Counted from the first letter of the stretch, positions 8,775-17,440 are shown. The stretch: 64,000 bases of DNA from Bradyrhizobium sp. Ai1a-2 (GCF_000426245.1 NZ_AUEZ01000033.1:29519-93518); one strand, 5' to 3'. A program made the numbers and translations. Notes: generated by a model from the letters alone, not told the origin.

Positions 8775-10139
8775 CTAATTCTCCCTGAACGCGCGGCTGA
8801 CACGCAGCGCCATTGGCTGCAGCAAGTACTCCGCGAAGGTTCTTTCTCCCGTCTCGACGAATACTTCGACGGGCATTCCAGGCAGCAATGACGCCAGGTA
8901 GGGAGCCGTCGGTGCGTGCGGATCGAGCTCAACCTCGGCCATGTACGTGTTGACGCCAGTCTTGGGATCCGTCAGGGCGTCCGCAGCAACCGCGATGACC
9001 CTGCCCTCGAGCATAGGTCTGCGACGCATATTGAGGGCGTGAACCCTCACGCGCGCCATCTGGCCGATATATACCTCTTCCCGGTCCGTTGGCTTCAATG
9101 TAGCCTCTATGACAAGGCGATCTTCCGTTGGGACAATTTCCAAAAGTGTTTCGCGAGGTCCAAGCACGGCACTGAGGTCTCTCGTGTTGAGACCGACGAT
9201 CCTTCCGCTTTCCGGGGCACGTAATTCGGACCGTCTAAGCTGATCGCGCAACGCGGCGATTCGATGTCGAAGGTCGCCAATCTCTTCGCTCGTGGCGTGC
9301 AGTTGCTTGGCGACGTCCTGATCCTGATTGAACCCAAGTTGCCGCCGCTTATCCTCCAGTTCCGCAATCTTGCCCTGCGCTTCCGCGATCAAGGCCAGGT
9401 TGCGGGCGATCTGGCCCGTGGTGTCGGCTTCGGCCCGCTTCAGGGCCAGGACACGTGGTTTTCGCGCAAGGCCCTTTGCCAATAGGTAGCTTGTGTCTGC
9501 GATCTCCTCCTGCAGCAACGAAAGCTGCTGCTGGAGACCTTTGGTGTTGCTTTCCAGGCCGCGAATGGAATCTGTCGATTGCGCGATCTGCTGGTCGATC
9601 ACCTTGCGTTCGTTCTCGATCGCGGCCAGTCGCGCGGCAAATTCACCGGCCTGGGTTTGCATGGCGATGCGCGCAGCGGTGCGGCTTACATTCTTTTGCA
9701 GCTCATCCGGAAACTGGATTGCTCCGGCGCCGGCTTGCTCGGCCGTCAGCCGCGCCTCCATCGCCAGATCGGCAAAGAGCTTTGTCTCGAGCGAGCCGAG
9801 CGTTGCCTCGATCTGCGCGGTTTCGAGCCGGGCAATCACCTGACCGGATTCGACACGGTCATTCTCCCTGACGTAAATCGAATTGATGATGCCGCCTTCG
9901 AGATGCTGCACGGCTTTGCGCTTCGAATGAACCTTTATGAATCCGGGCGCCACAACGGCGCTGCGGAGCGGGACGGTCGTTGCCCACACGCCGAAGCCGC
10001 AGAACTGGAGGACGAGCAACACGCATCCCAATCCTATGATCCATCGAATACCGGACCGCGGTCGCTCGCGCGCGATCGGCGAGCGACCGCTGCTTGGCGT
10101 AAGCCAGGAGGCCTCGGCGCTCTGCAGTTTCTGGGTCAT
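8775..10139 (-). CDS. HlyD-family periplasmic adaptor of a type I secretion system
   Basis: From ATG 10139 the protein is 454 residues. It has one membrane span near 40-62 (GLGCVLLVLQFCGFGVWA), the lipoyl motif HLEGGIINSIYVRENDRVESGQ (here split as HLEGGIINSI plus VRENDRVESG), a long coiled coil (about 125-310) and a C-terminal beta domain ending GMPVEVFVETGERTFAEYLL, the typical PrtE/HlyD ending. The ATG overlaps the TGA of the ABC gene (ATGA), so the two are coupled. The partner ABC protein and the RTX substrate are immediately upstream. Confidence 0.93.
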   Translation of the reverse strand: MTQKLQSAEASWLTPSSGRSPIARERPRSGIRWIIGLGCVLLVLQFCGFGVWATTVPLRSAVVAPGFIKVHSKRKAVQHLEGGIINSIYVRENDRVESGQVIARLETAQIEATLGSLETKLFADLAMEARLTAEQAGAGAIQFPDELQKNVSRTAARIAMQTQAGEFAARLAAIENERKVIDQQIAQSTDSIRGLESNTKGLQQQLSLLQEEIADTSYLLAKGLARKPRVLALKRAEADTTGQIARNLALIAEAQGKIAELEDKRRQLGFNQDQDVAKQLHATSEEIGDLRHRIAALRDQLRRSELRAPESGRIVGLNTRDLSAVLGPRETLLEIVPTEDRLVIEATLKPTDREEVYIGQMARVRVHALNMRRRPMLEGRVIAVAADALTDPKTGVNTYMAEVELDPHAPTAPYLASLLPGMPVEVFVETGERTFAEYLLQPMALRVSRAFREN

Positions 10140-11914
10140 CGCGCAGTCCCCCTTACTGGGAGCTTCTGGGGCGTCGCCTCGCGCCGGATCACGCGGCCCT
10201 CCGACGCTGTCGGCACGCGAAGGACATCGAACGGCGCGCCGAAGGCAAGTTGCTTGCCGTCCCTCAGCAGCAGCACTGCGTCTGCAATGGTGAGCAGGCG
10301 CGGCCGGTGCGTGACGACAACCAATGCCGCGCCGCGCGCTTTCGCCAGTTCGATCGCCGAACACAGCGCCTGCTCGCCGTCCGGATCGAGGTTCGCATTC
10401 GGCTCGTCCAACAGGATCAGCTTGCGATTGCCGAAGAATGCACGCGCAAGACCGATGCGCTGGCGCTGGCCTCCGGAAAGCTTGTTGCCGTCGCGGCCGA
10501 TCTCGGTCTGATAGCCGGCGGGAAGGGACAGGATCATGTCATGGGCTTGCGCAAGCTGGGCCGCGGCGACGATGTCCTGATCGCGCGCATGCTCGTCGAA
10601 TCCGGCGATCGCTTCGGCGACAGTGCCGCCCAGTAGCTGCACGTCCTGCGGAAGATAGCCGACATATTGCCCGAGTTGGTCGGGTTCCCAGTTGGGAAGG
10701 GCGGCGTGATCCAATCGGATCGTACCGCCGCTCGGTCGCTCCAACCCCGCCATCAGGCGCAGCAATGTCGATTTCCCGGCTCCCGTCGGTCCGATCACCA
10801 CAACCATTTCCGCAGGGCGACACTCGAACGTCACGCCTGCCAGGATGGCCCGATCGGACCCGGCGGTCCGGAATGTCACCCGCTCGACCTTGATCCTCCC
10901 GGACGGCGAGGGAAGCAGCGTCTTTCTCTTTCGTGCAAGGACCGGAATTGCTGCCGCCTGGACCTGCTTCCATGCCTCATGGGCGGATGTCAGCGCACGC
11001 CACGCCGAGATCAAGCCTTCCATCGGCTGCAGCGTGCGGGCAATCAGGATCGAACTTGCGATCAAGCTGCCGGAGAGCACCTCGTTCTGAAGCACGAGCC
11101 AGGCACCGGTGCCGATCGCGGTGATCTGCAGGATGGTTCTCACCATCCGCGCGATTGCGGCAATGGTGTAGACCCGTTCGCTGGCGCGGACCACCGGCGA
11201 CAGTGCCTCGTCATTCAGATCCATGAACTCGCGGATGGCGCCGCGGGTCCAGCCCATGGCCCGCACCAGGTCGGAATGCCGCACGATCCCGTCGAGGGCC
11301 GCTTGCGTCGTTTGTGCCGCTTGCGTCGCCTGCCCGACTTCCATCCGCGCAATCCGATGGCTTACGGCGCCCAGCACGAGCAGGATCGCGGTTCCGATCA
11401 GGGCTATCACGCCGTACCAGGGATGCAGGAAGAAGAGAATGAGGACGAAGCCCGGAAGGAACGGCGCGTCGATCAAGGATCCGACCGGTCCGCCCGACAG
11501 GAAGCTCCGGAGCTCACGGACCTTTACGAGGGCGTTTGTCCTGCCGTCGTTCTGCCCGGCAGTTCCCATGATCGTGCCTTCAAGGACGATCGGGGCGAGA
11601 TGACGTTCGAACCGAACGGCAAAGCGACTGAGCAGGCGGTTGCGCAGAGTCTCGAATGCGGCGCTGAAGATCAGTGCGGTCGCGGCAATGAGACTGAGGC
11701 CAACCAGGGTCTCGACGCTGCCGCTGCTGAGCACCCGATCGAACACTTCGATCGAGTAAAAGGGCACGACGAGCAGCAGCATATTGATCGACACGCTGAA
11801 GGCGACGATCCAGACAAAAGTAGTCCGTCCCGGAATCGATCCGAGCAAAAATCGTTGGCCAGACGCTGGAATCTCACGATGGCAGCGCAAATACATGACC
11901 GGCCGAAATATCAC
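10136..11914 (-). CDS. Type I secretion ABC transporter (PrtD-like permease/ATPase)
   Basis: This 592-residue half-transporter begins with a membrane domain (spans near 33-55, 70-90, 150-185 and 260-300) and ends with an ATPase: Walker A GPTGAGKST, signature LSGGQRQRIGLARA, Walker B LILLDEPNANLD and switch His in VVTHR. It lacks an N-terminal C39 peptidase domain, as expected for RTX exporters of the PrtD class. The longest frame starts at a GTG (11914), and ATG 11896 is an alternative. It lies 67 bp after the RTX gene, separated from it by a strong hairpin. Confidence 0.93.
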   Translation of the reverse strand: MIFRPVMYLRCHREIPASGQRFLLGSIPGRTTFVWIVAFSVSINMLLLVVPFYSIEVFDRVLSSGSVETLVGLSLIAATALIFSAAFETLRNRLLSRFAVRFERHLAPIVLEGTIMGTAGQNDGRTNALVKVRELRSFLSGGPVGSLIDAPFLPGFVLILFFLHPWYGVIALIGTAILLVLGAVSHRIARMEVGQATQAAQTTQAALDGIVRHSDLVRAMGWTRGAIREFMDLNDEALSPVVRASERVYTIAAIARMVRTILQITAIGTGAWLVLQNEVLSGSLIASSILIARTLQPMEGLISAWRALTSAHEAWKQVQAAAIPVLARKRKTLLPSPSGRIKVERVTFRTAGSDRAILAGVTFECRPAEMVVVIGPTGAGKSTLLRLMAGLERPSGGTIRLDHAALPNWEPDQLGQYVGYLPQDVQLLGGTVAEAIAGFDEHARDQDIVAAAQLAQAHDMILSLPAGYQTEIGRDGNKLSGGQRQRIGLARAFFGNRKLILLDEPNANLDPDGEQALCSAIELAKARGAALVVVTHRPRLLTIADAVLLLRDGKQLAFGAPFDVLRVPTASEGRVIRREATPQKLPVRGTAR

Positions 11915-11941
11915 TAAGAACTGCGTACTTCAGAATGCGGC

Positions 11942-11971
11942 AGCGGGGCGGCGGCTGGCCGCCGTCCCGCT
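11942..11971. promoter_or_regulatory. GC-rich hairpin between the RTX gene and its exporter gene
   Basis: A 13-bp stem (11942-11954 with 11959-11971, one wobble pair) closes a four-base loop in the 67-bp gap. No run of U follows on the minus strand, so it does not look like a full intrinsic terminator. A transcript stabiliser or partial attenuator that favours the substrate over the exporter is my inference. Confidence 0.55.
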
Positions 11972-11981
11972 GAAGCTAGCG

Positions 11982-13280
11982 TCATGTCACGGTGATAACA
12001 TCATATCCCGCGGCATCGTTGATGTCGGTGATCGATTCGAACGGCGTCCCTCCACCCGTGATACCGTCGAGCTGGATGGTGCCGAAGCCGAAGTCGAGCA
12101 CGGTATTGGTTCCATCGTCATCGACAACTATCGTGGTCGGATCGAAGTCGTCAGGCGCGTCGACATTGACGACGTCACCGTCGGCAAAGCTCAGATCGGT
12201 GATTTCATCATCGCCGAATTCGGCACCCGTGCCGTCGCCGAAGTTGTTCGTATCGGTGCCGGCGCCGTCGGTGATCAGATCATCGCCTTCGCCGCCGTCG
12301 AGGGTATCGGCACCATTGCCGCCGTCCAGCTCGTCATCGCCGGCAGAGCCGTTCAGCGTATCGTTTCCGGCACCACCGGCCAGCTCATCGGCGCCCTCGC
12401 CACCGTCCATCGTATCCGCTGCGTTGCCGCCATCGAGTATGTCGTCGCCGGCATCGCCATTCAACGTGTCGGCGCCGTTGCCGCCGCTGACTTCATCATC
12501 ACCCTCGCCGCCACTGACGTCGTCGACCCCATCACCTCCGGCCAGGATGTCGTCGCCGTCGCCGCCGGACACCGTATCATCCCCGGCACCGCCATCCGCG
12601 TTGTCGGCTCCGTCGCCGCCGTCGATGGTGTCGTTGCCGTCGTCGCCGGCCAGCGTATCATTGCCGTCGCCGCCGTTGAGCACGTCATTATCGTCGCCGC
12701 CGCTCAGCGTATCATCGCCAAGACCGCCGTTGAGCGTATCGTCGCCGGCATCGCCGTTCAGCGTGTCATCGCCGAGGTTACCATTGAGCAGGTCGATGCC
12801 GTCGCCGCCGTTCAGGGTGTCGTCGCCCACTCCGCCACTCAGCGTATCGTCGCCGGCATCGCCCGACAGCGTGTCGTCTCCCGCAGCGCCGGTGATCGTG
12901 TCATCGCCTTCGCCACCCGCGACCGTGTCATCACCCGCATTGCCGTTGAGCGTATCGTTGCCGTCGCCGCCATCGATGTTATCGTCGCCAGCGCCGCCGC
13001 TTATGGTGTCGTCGCCAGCGTCTCCGGACAGCGTGTCTATCCCCGCGCCGCCATTGATCTCGTCATTGCCATCACCACCCACGATGGTGTCGTCGCCGGC
13101 ATTGCCGTTGAGAGTATCGTCGCCGGCGCCACCGTCGATGTTGTCGTCTCCAGCGCCGCCGCTTACGGTGTCGTCGCCTTCCAATCCGGTGATGGTGTCG
13201 TTGCCTTGCAGACCGAAGATATCATCGGGGTCCGCTGTGCCGACGAGTACATCGTCGTTTGGTGTGCCAATGATAAGCAT
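11982..13280 (-). CDS. RTX calcium-binding protein made almost entirely of nonapeptide repeats
   Basis: The protein is 432 residues, very acidic and free of Cys. After about 23 residues (MLIIGTPNDDVLVGT) it contains roughly 35 consecutive in-register nonapeptides of the type GGxGxDxLx (for example GAGDDTLNG, GGDGNDTLA), about 315 residues with no interruption. These form Ca2+-loaded beta-rolls in known RTX proteins. The last 85 residues are non-repetitive and end in DVITVT, a plausible type I secretion signal. No enzyme domain is present. A good ribosome site (GGGAG) precedes ATG 13280. The adjacent exporter and adaptor make it the likely secreted substrate. Role unknown; a surface or matrix protein is a guess. 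Confidence 0.92.
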   Translation of the reverse strand: MLIIGTPNDDVLVGTADPDDIFGLQGNDTITGLEGDDTVSGGAGDDNIDGGAGDDTLNGNAGDDTIVGGDGNDEINGGAGIDTLSGDAGDDTISGGAGDDNIDGGDGNDTLNGNAGDDTVAGGEGDDTITGAAGDDTLSGDAGDDTLSGGVGDDTLNGGDGIDLLNGNLGDDTLNGDAGDDTLNGGLGDDTLSGGDDNDVLNGGDGNDTLAGDDGNDTIDGGDGADNADGGAGDDTVSGGDGDDILAGGDGVDDVSGGEGDDEVSGGNGADTLNGDAGDDILDGGNAADTMDGGEGADELAGGAGNDTLNGSAGDDELDGGNGADTLDGGEGDDLITDGAGTDTNNFGDGTGAEFGDDEITDLSFADGDVVNVDAPDDFDPTTIVVDDDGTNTVLDFGFGTIQLDGITGGGTPFESITDINDAAGYDVITVT

Positions 13281-13670
13281 GGTTTCCGCTCCCTATACAT
13301 AGACGTTAGCGGGTCGGTTTCCGTCCCGCGATGGACGTCTCGATTGCTGAGCCGGCTTACTTCACTGTCCATCACCGATTGATGTGGACGTCGACAGATG
13401 CAACCTTGGATGAAAGGAGGGTGTCGTCGCAATCCCCATTTGGATACAAAAGAAACGCAGCGTGCGTGTGAACACGCAGCATCAAGACGCGCCAATTCGT
13501 CGCGCTTGTTCCATCACGATGAAGACGAGGATGTAGTCACGCGATCAGCGGATGATCGCGTGAAATAATGTCATTTGATACTAGCGGCAGCGCAGACTTG
13601 CGATCACGACGCAAGACATTTCTGTAACAATGCGGGAGCGCATCCTCTTGCGAACAACGCTCACTCTGAA
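13281..13670. other. 390-bp non-coding gap upstream of the RTX gene, with two inverted repeats
   Basis: No credible gene is present on either strand. It holds a 16-bp palindrome TGCGTGTGAACACGCA (13463-13478) and a perfect 11-bp inverted repeat with a 5-base loop at 13537-13563 (TCACGCGATCA / TGATCGCGTGA). The first lies about 185 bp upstream of the RTX start and could be an operator. The second could be an operator, or a hairpin ending the DUF1330 transcript. No clear -35/-10 pair was identified. Confidence 0.5.
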
Positions 13671-13967
13671 CTACGGCGCGTCGTGGCCTTCTATGATAAT
13701 GAGATCGGCGATCGAATTTGGCTGCCGAACCTTGATGTTGGCTTGGTATTCCGGCGAACGATAGCAAGCCAGTGCTGTTTCGTAGTCGGGAAACTCGATC
13801 ACGACGTTGCGGGAACGGCTCTGGCCTTCGACTGCGGTGAACTTGCCGCCGCGCACGACAAACTTGCCACCGAATTTCTGGAAGATGGCCGGGTTGGCCG
13901 CCATGTAGGGCTTGTAGGCTTCCTCGTTGTGAACGTCGACGCGTGCGATCCAGTATCCCTTGGCCAT
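13671..13967 (-). CDS. DUF1330 family protein
   Basis: A 98-residue soluble protein with the pattern MAKGYWIARVDVHNEEAYKPY, FGGKFVVRGGKFTAVEG, RNVVIEFPDYETALACYRSPEYQ, which is the DUF1330 dimeric alpha/beta-barrel (ferredoxin-like) signature. No biochemical role is established. It is 21 bp downstream of pyrF on the same strand and probably the last gene of the dnaK-dnaJ-to-pyrF run, unless a promoter lies inside pyrF. Confidence 0.88.
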   Translation of the reverse strand: MAKGYWIARVDVHNEEAYKPYMAANPAIFQKFGGKFVVRGGKFTAVEGQSRSRNVVIEFPDYETALACYRSPEYQANIKVRQPNSIADLIIIEGHDAP

Positions 13968-13988
13968 CCGTTCTTCTCCTTTGTTAAT

Positions 13989-14699
13989 TTATCCTAGCGC
14001 CTGCGCGATCTCAGCCTGGATGGCCTCGGCGGCGGCTTTGGGGTCGGCGCCTTCCAGGATCGGTCGGCCCACCACCAGATAGTCGGCGCCGGCGGCGATT
14101 GCACGTGACGGCGTCATGATGCGCTTCTGGTCGCCGCTTGCGGAACCGGCCGGGCGGATGCCGGGTGTCACCAGCCTCATCTGGTGCCCGACGATCTTGC
14201 GTAATGAGGCCGCCTCCTCCGGCGAGCTCACGAGTCCGTCGACGCCGAGCACCTGCGCCTGCTGCGCGCGCGCTTCAACGAGATCGGCAACGCTGAAGCG
14301 ATAGCCTGCGGCGTGGAGATCGTTGTCGTCATAGGAGGTCAGCACCGTGACCGCGAGGATCTTGAGATTCGATCCTGCGCGCGCTTCGACGGCGGCCTTC
14401 ATGGTCTGCGGATAGGCGTGCACGGTGAGGAAGGTCGCGCCAAGCGTCGCGATGCTCTCGACGCCGCGCGCGACCGTATTGCCGATGTCGTGCAGCTTGA
14501 GATCGATGAAGACTTTCTTGCCGGCAGTTGCGAGCGCGCGCGCCAGCGGCAGGCCGCCGGCATAAGCGAGCTGATAGCCGATCTTGTAGAAGTTCACGCT
14601 GTCGCCGAGTTTGTCGATCACCGCTTCCGCCGCGGTGATGCCGGGCAAATCGAGCGCTACGATCAAGCGGTCCTTCGGCGCGATATCGGCTGGCTGCAT
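13989..14699 (-). CDS. pyrF: Orotidine 5'-phosphate decarboxylase
   Basis: Last step of UMP synthesis, decarboxylating OMP. The protein is 236 residues, the usual length. RLIVALDLPG provides the first substrate Asp. VFIDLKLHDIGNTVARGVE carries the catalytic D-x-K-x-x-D array. The C-terminal VTPGIRPAG and YLVVGRPIL phosphate-binding loops are intact. It starts six bases after the FMN reductase stop, suggesting one transcript. Confidence 0.96.
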   Translation of the reverse strand: MQPADIAPKDRLIVALDLPGITAAEAVIDKLGDSVNFYKIGYQLAYAGGLPLARALATAGKKVFIDLKLHDIGNTVARGVESIATLGATFLTVHAYPQTMKAAVEARAGSNLKILAVTVLTSYDDNDLHAAGYRFSVADLVEARAQQAQVLGVDGLVSSPEEAASLRKIVGHQMRLVTPGIRPAGSASGDQKRIMTPSRAIAAGADYLVVGRPILEGADPKAAAEAIQAEIAQALG

Positions 14700-14705
14700 G
14701 TCACC

Positions 14706-15284
14706 TCACATCATGCGTTGAGAAAGGTCGATCAATTGCCGCACCATGGCCTGCATCGCCTCGACATCGGCGGGATGCCGTAAGCGATCCATATCGTCAT
14801 AGGCATGTTCGGCAAATGACAGCGCGAGCTGGTTCGGGATCACAGTGGCGTGGCAAGCGGACAGGATGAGGCGCAGTGCCGCCAATGCACGGCTGCCGCC
14901 GAGCCGGCCGCCTGAGGCGGCGGCGGTGGCGAAGACACGATCGCGAAACACCTGGCCGCGAACCTCATGCGGATCCTGCACGCGGCTCACCCAGTCGATA
15001 GTGTTCTTGACCAGCGGCGGCACCGAGGAATTATATTCCGGCGTCACGATCAGGACGCCATGATGCGCGCCGATCATGCGCTTGAGATTGACCGCGTTCT
15101 TCGGCACGCCGGATTTCGCCTGCAGGTCGCCGTCATAGATCGGCAGCGGAAAATCGGCGAGCGAGATGCGGCTGACCTCGGCGCCCGCCTGCGCGAGTTC
15201 ATGCGCCGCAACGGCCGCGAGCTTCGCGTTGAGCGAGCCTGATCGCAGCGACCCCGGGATCACAAGTATTTTCAGCGCAGACAT
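14706..15284 (-). CDS. NADPH-dependent FMN reductase family protein
   Basis: From ATG 15284 the protein is 192 residues with a flavodoxin-like fold. PGSLRSGSLNAKLA is the FMN phosphate loop, and TPEYNSSVPPLVKNTIDWVSR is the conserved second flavin loop. This matches the chromate/azo/quinone reductase group (ChrR/YieF-like). The longer open frame to 15359 is rejected because its extra residues are encoded by repeat-like sequence. The substrate is unknown. Confidence 0.88.
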   Translation of the reverse strand: MSALKILVIPGSLRSGSLNAKLAAVAAHELAQAGAEVSRISLADFPLPIYDGDLQAKSGVPKNAVNLKRMIGAHHGVLIVTPEYNSSVPPLVKNTIDWVSRVQDPHEVRGQVFRDRVFATAAASGGRLGGSRALAALRLILSACHATVIPNQLALSFAEHAYDDMDRLRHPADVEAMQAMVRQLIDLSQRMM

Positions 15285-15328
15285 TATTTTTGAATCGTGT
15301 CCGGCAGACCCGCCGCGCGATGCGCAGC

Positions 15329-15417
15329 GAGCATTTTCGCAGAAAATGCTCTTAGCCAATAAATTGCGCGTATTCTACGCGCAAAACCGGCGTCCACTTT
15401 TGCGGAATACGCGCCTA
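15329..15417. repeat. Perfect hairpin plus diverged P1 repeat ending in the pmtA-like stop codon
   Basis: GAGCATTTTC-gca-GAAAATGCTC (15329-15351) is a perfect 10-bp stem with a 3-base loop. Next to it, arms GCGCGTATTC (15366-15375) and GAATACGCGC (15405-15414) enclose the core AAAACCGGCGTCCACTTTTG, which is close to the P1 core. The final CTA (15415-15417) is the TAG stop of the gene at 15415-16017. The arms differ from other P1 copies but still pair, suggesting that structure rather than sequence is kept. Confidence 0.7.
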
Positions 15418-16017
15418 CCGCCCTTTGCGATACACCCAGACCCGCGCGGGCGGAAGGTTCATCCAGATCCGCTCGGAAGCTTCCGTGGACACGCCCGGCA
15501 GCGATTTCGGGATCGGCGGGACGACCGAATAGGTGAATTGGACGAAGGGAGCACCCGGCGCCAGCGCCGCGAAAGCATCGCGGATCAGCCTTAGGCGGGT
15601 GATCATCGGTTTGGTGACCAGCGGCAGGCCGGAAACCATCGCTGCGGCCGGCGTGGGAAGTACGTCCCAGAGCGAGTCCCGAAGCTTGTAAGCGTCGCCC
15701 TGCACGACCTTGGCCTGCGGATAGCGCTCGCGCAGCAGCGCGCAGAAACCGGGATTGTATTCGACCAGTACGAGACGCTTCTGATCCACGCCATGTTCGA
15801 TCAGCGCGTTGGTGATCGCACCGGTCCCGGGACCAAGTTCGACGACAGGACCTTCCGATCTGACATCGACATATTGCGCCATCGTGCGCGCCAGCAACCG
15901 GCTCGACGGCATCACCGCGCCAACATGCAGCGGTTTTTCGATCCATGACCGGAGGAAGCGGACCTCGTCGTCCAGACGGGGCTTCTTCAACGGACGCACG
16001 GACGATTGCAGGGGCAT
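15415..16017 (-). CDS. Class I SAM-dependent methyltransferase, PmtA-like phospholipid N-methyltransferase
   Basis: This 200-residue protein has the SAM-binding motif I VVELGPGTGAITNALI (about residues 56-71) and a following acidic strand LVLVEYNPGF. The start DEVRFLRSWIEKPLHVGAVMPSS resembles rhizobial/Rhodobacter PmtA enzymes, which methylate phosphatidylethanolamine towards phosphatidylcholine. The family call is strong; the specific substrate is inferred from similarity. It lies between dnaJ and an FMN reductase gene on the same strand. Confidence 0.8.
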   Translation of the reverse strand: MPLQSSVRPLKKPRLDDEVRFLRSWIEKPLHVGAVMPSSRLLARTMAQYVDVRSEGPVVELGPGTGAITNALIEHGVDQKRLVLVEYNPGFCALLRERYPQAKVVQGDAYKLRDSLWDVLPTPAAAMVSGLPLVTKPMITRLRLIRDAFAALAPGAPFVQFTYSVVPPIPKSLPGVSTEASERIWMNLPPARVWVYRKGR

Positions 16018-16212
16018 GTCGCTACCAGGCGGGACCGCACGAGCGGCTGTCAGAAAACAGTCACAAAGAGGTATAGGGCGAAACCGTTATGGTCAAGCAG
16101 ATCGGCCGCACATCTGTTCCACCGGACCGCAACGCAGTTCGGTGATAAGGCCATGCATCGATTTGGATTTCAGCGCCATCGCGCGCCACTGCCGAGACTG
16201 CTTCTGCCACGC

Positions 16213-16312
16213 TCATGATCCGATGAGACGAGATCGGATCATGATCTCATCTCTTTGTTTGAGCATGATCTTTTCGGAAAACCGGTCGCCACTTTTCCGG
16301 GATCATGCTCTA
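16213..16312. repeat. Compound palindromic repeat: hairpin plus P1 copy B (ends in the dnaJ stop codon)
   Basis: The first part is CATGATCCGAT (16214-16224) pairing with ATCGGATCATG (16233-16243). The second is P1, with GAGCATGATC arms at 16261-16270 and 16301-16310 around the core GAAAACCGGTCGCCACTTTTCC. The closing CTA (16310-16312) is the TAG of dnaJ. The same two-part layout occurs at 21619-21718 next to hrcA. Confidence 0.85.
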
Positions 16313-17440
16313 GGTGCCGGTCCGGGTACCGAAGAAGTCCTTGACCTTGGAGAAGAAACCCACCGCCTCCGGTTGCGTCGCACCGGAGGAGAGCTTTTCG
16401 AACTCCGTCAGCAATTCCTGCTGCTTCTTGGTCAGATTCTGGGGCGTTTCGACCACGACCTGGACATACATGTCGCCGGTCTGGCGCGACCGCAGCACCG
16501 GCATGCCCTTTGATGCGATGCGGAATCGGCGACCGGATTGCGTTCCGGCCGGCACTTTCACCTTGGTCTTGCCCTTGTCGATGGTTGGCACCTCGAACTC
16601 GCCACCCAAGGCAGCAGTGACCATCGAGATCGGCACGCGGCAGTGCAGGTCGGCGCTGTCGCGCTGGAAGAATACGTGTTGGGTCAGCGACAGGAAGATA
16701 TAGAGGTCGCCCGGCGGGCCGCCGCGGACGCCGGCTTCGCCCTCGCCCGCAAGCCGAATGCGGGTGCCGTCCTCCACGCCCTGGGGAATATTGACCGACA
16801 GCGTCCGGTCGCGCGTCACCCGGCCGGTGCCGGAGCAAGACGGACAGGCGTCCTCGATCATCTGGCCGCGGCCCTGGCAGCCGGGGCAGGTGCGCTCCAA
16901 CGTGAAGAAGCCCTGGGCCTGACGGATGCGGCCGGCGCCGCCGCACATCGAGCAGGTCTTCGGCTTGGTGCCGGCCTTGGCGCCGGTGCCGGAGCAGGAT
17001 TCGCAGGTGACGGAGACGGGAATTTCGATCTGCGCGGTCTTGCCGAGATACGCCTCTTCAAGCGTGATCTCCATGTTGTAGCGAAGATCGGCGCCGCGCT
17101 CACGGCCACTGCCACGACGCTGCCCGGCCATGCCGAACAGGTCTTCGAAAATATCGGAGAAGGAAGATGCAAAGCCGGCGCCAAAGCCCGGACCGCCACC
17201 GCCCATGCCCTGCTCGAACGCTGCATGGCCATAACGATCGTAGGCGGCGCGCTTGTCGTTGTCCTTCAGGACCTCGTAGGCTTCGTTGATTTCCTTGAAC
17301 CTGACCTCGCTCGTGGCGTCGCCGGGATTGCGGTCCGGGTGCCATTTCATTGCGAGCTTGCGGAAAGCCGATTTCAGCTTGGTTTCGTCCGCATTCCGCT
17401 CGACCTCGAGGGTCTCGTAGTAGCAGCGCTTGGTAGACAT
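16310..17440 (-). CDS. dnaJ: Chaperone protein DnaJ
   Basis: Hsp40 co-chaperone that stimulates DnaK ATPase and delivers clients. It is 376 residues. The J domain is at 1-70 with the HPD motif in KWHPDRNPGD, followed by a Gly/Phe-rich linker (GMGGGGPGFGAGF). Four CxxCxGxG zinc repeats follow (CESCSGTG, CSMCGGAG, CPGCQGRG, CPSCSGTG) and then the substrate-binding beta domains. It is 142 bp downstream of dnaK, separated by a terminator-like hairpin, so it probably relies on partial read-through or its own promoter. Confidence 0.97.
   Translation of the reverse strand: MSTKRCYYETLEVERNADETKLKSAFRKLAMKWHPDRNPGDATSEVRFKEINEAYEVLKDNDKRAAYDRYGHAAFEQGMGGGGPGFGAGFASSFSDIFEDLFGMAGQRRGSGRERGADLRYNMEITLEEAYLGKTAQIEIPVSVTCESCSGTGAKAGTKPKTCSMCGGAGRIRQAQGFFTLERTCPGCQGRGQMIEDACPSCSGTGRVTRDRTLSVNIPQGVEDGTRIRLAGEGEAGVRGGPPGDLYIFLSLTQHVFFQRDSADLHCRVPISMVTAALGGEFEVPTIDKGKTKVKVPAGTQSGRRFRIASKGMPVLRSRQTGDMYVQVVVETPQNLTKKQQELLTEFEKLSSGATQPEAVGFFSKVKDFFGTRTGT

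Noticed and set aside
12000..13250. CRISPR-like periodic repeats
   Set aside because: The period is 27 bp without unique spacers and follows codon structure of RTX nonapeptides.
11784..13382. Long plus-strand open frames opposite the RTX gene (11784-13382 and 11992-13302)
   Set aside because: They are antisense shadows of the 27-bp coding repeats; the products are low-complexity and lack ribosome sites, while the minus-strand frame has the RTX signature and a good start.
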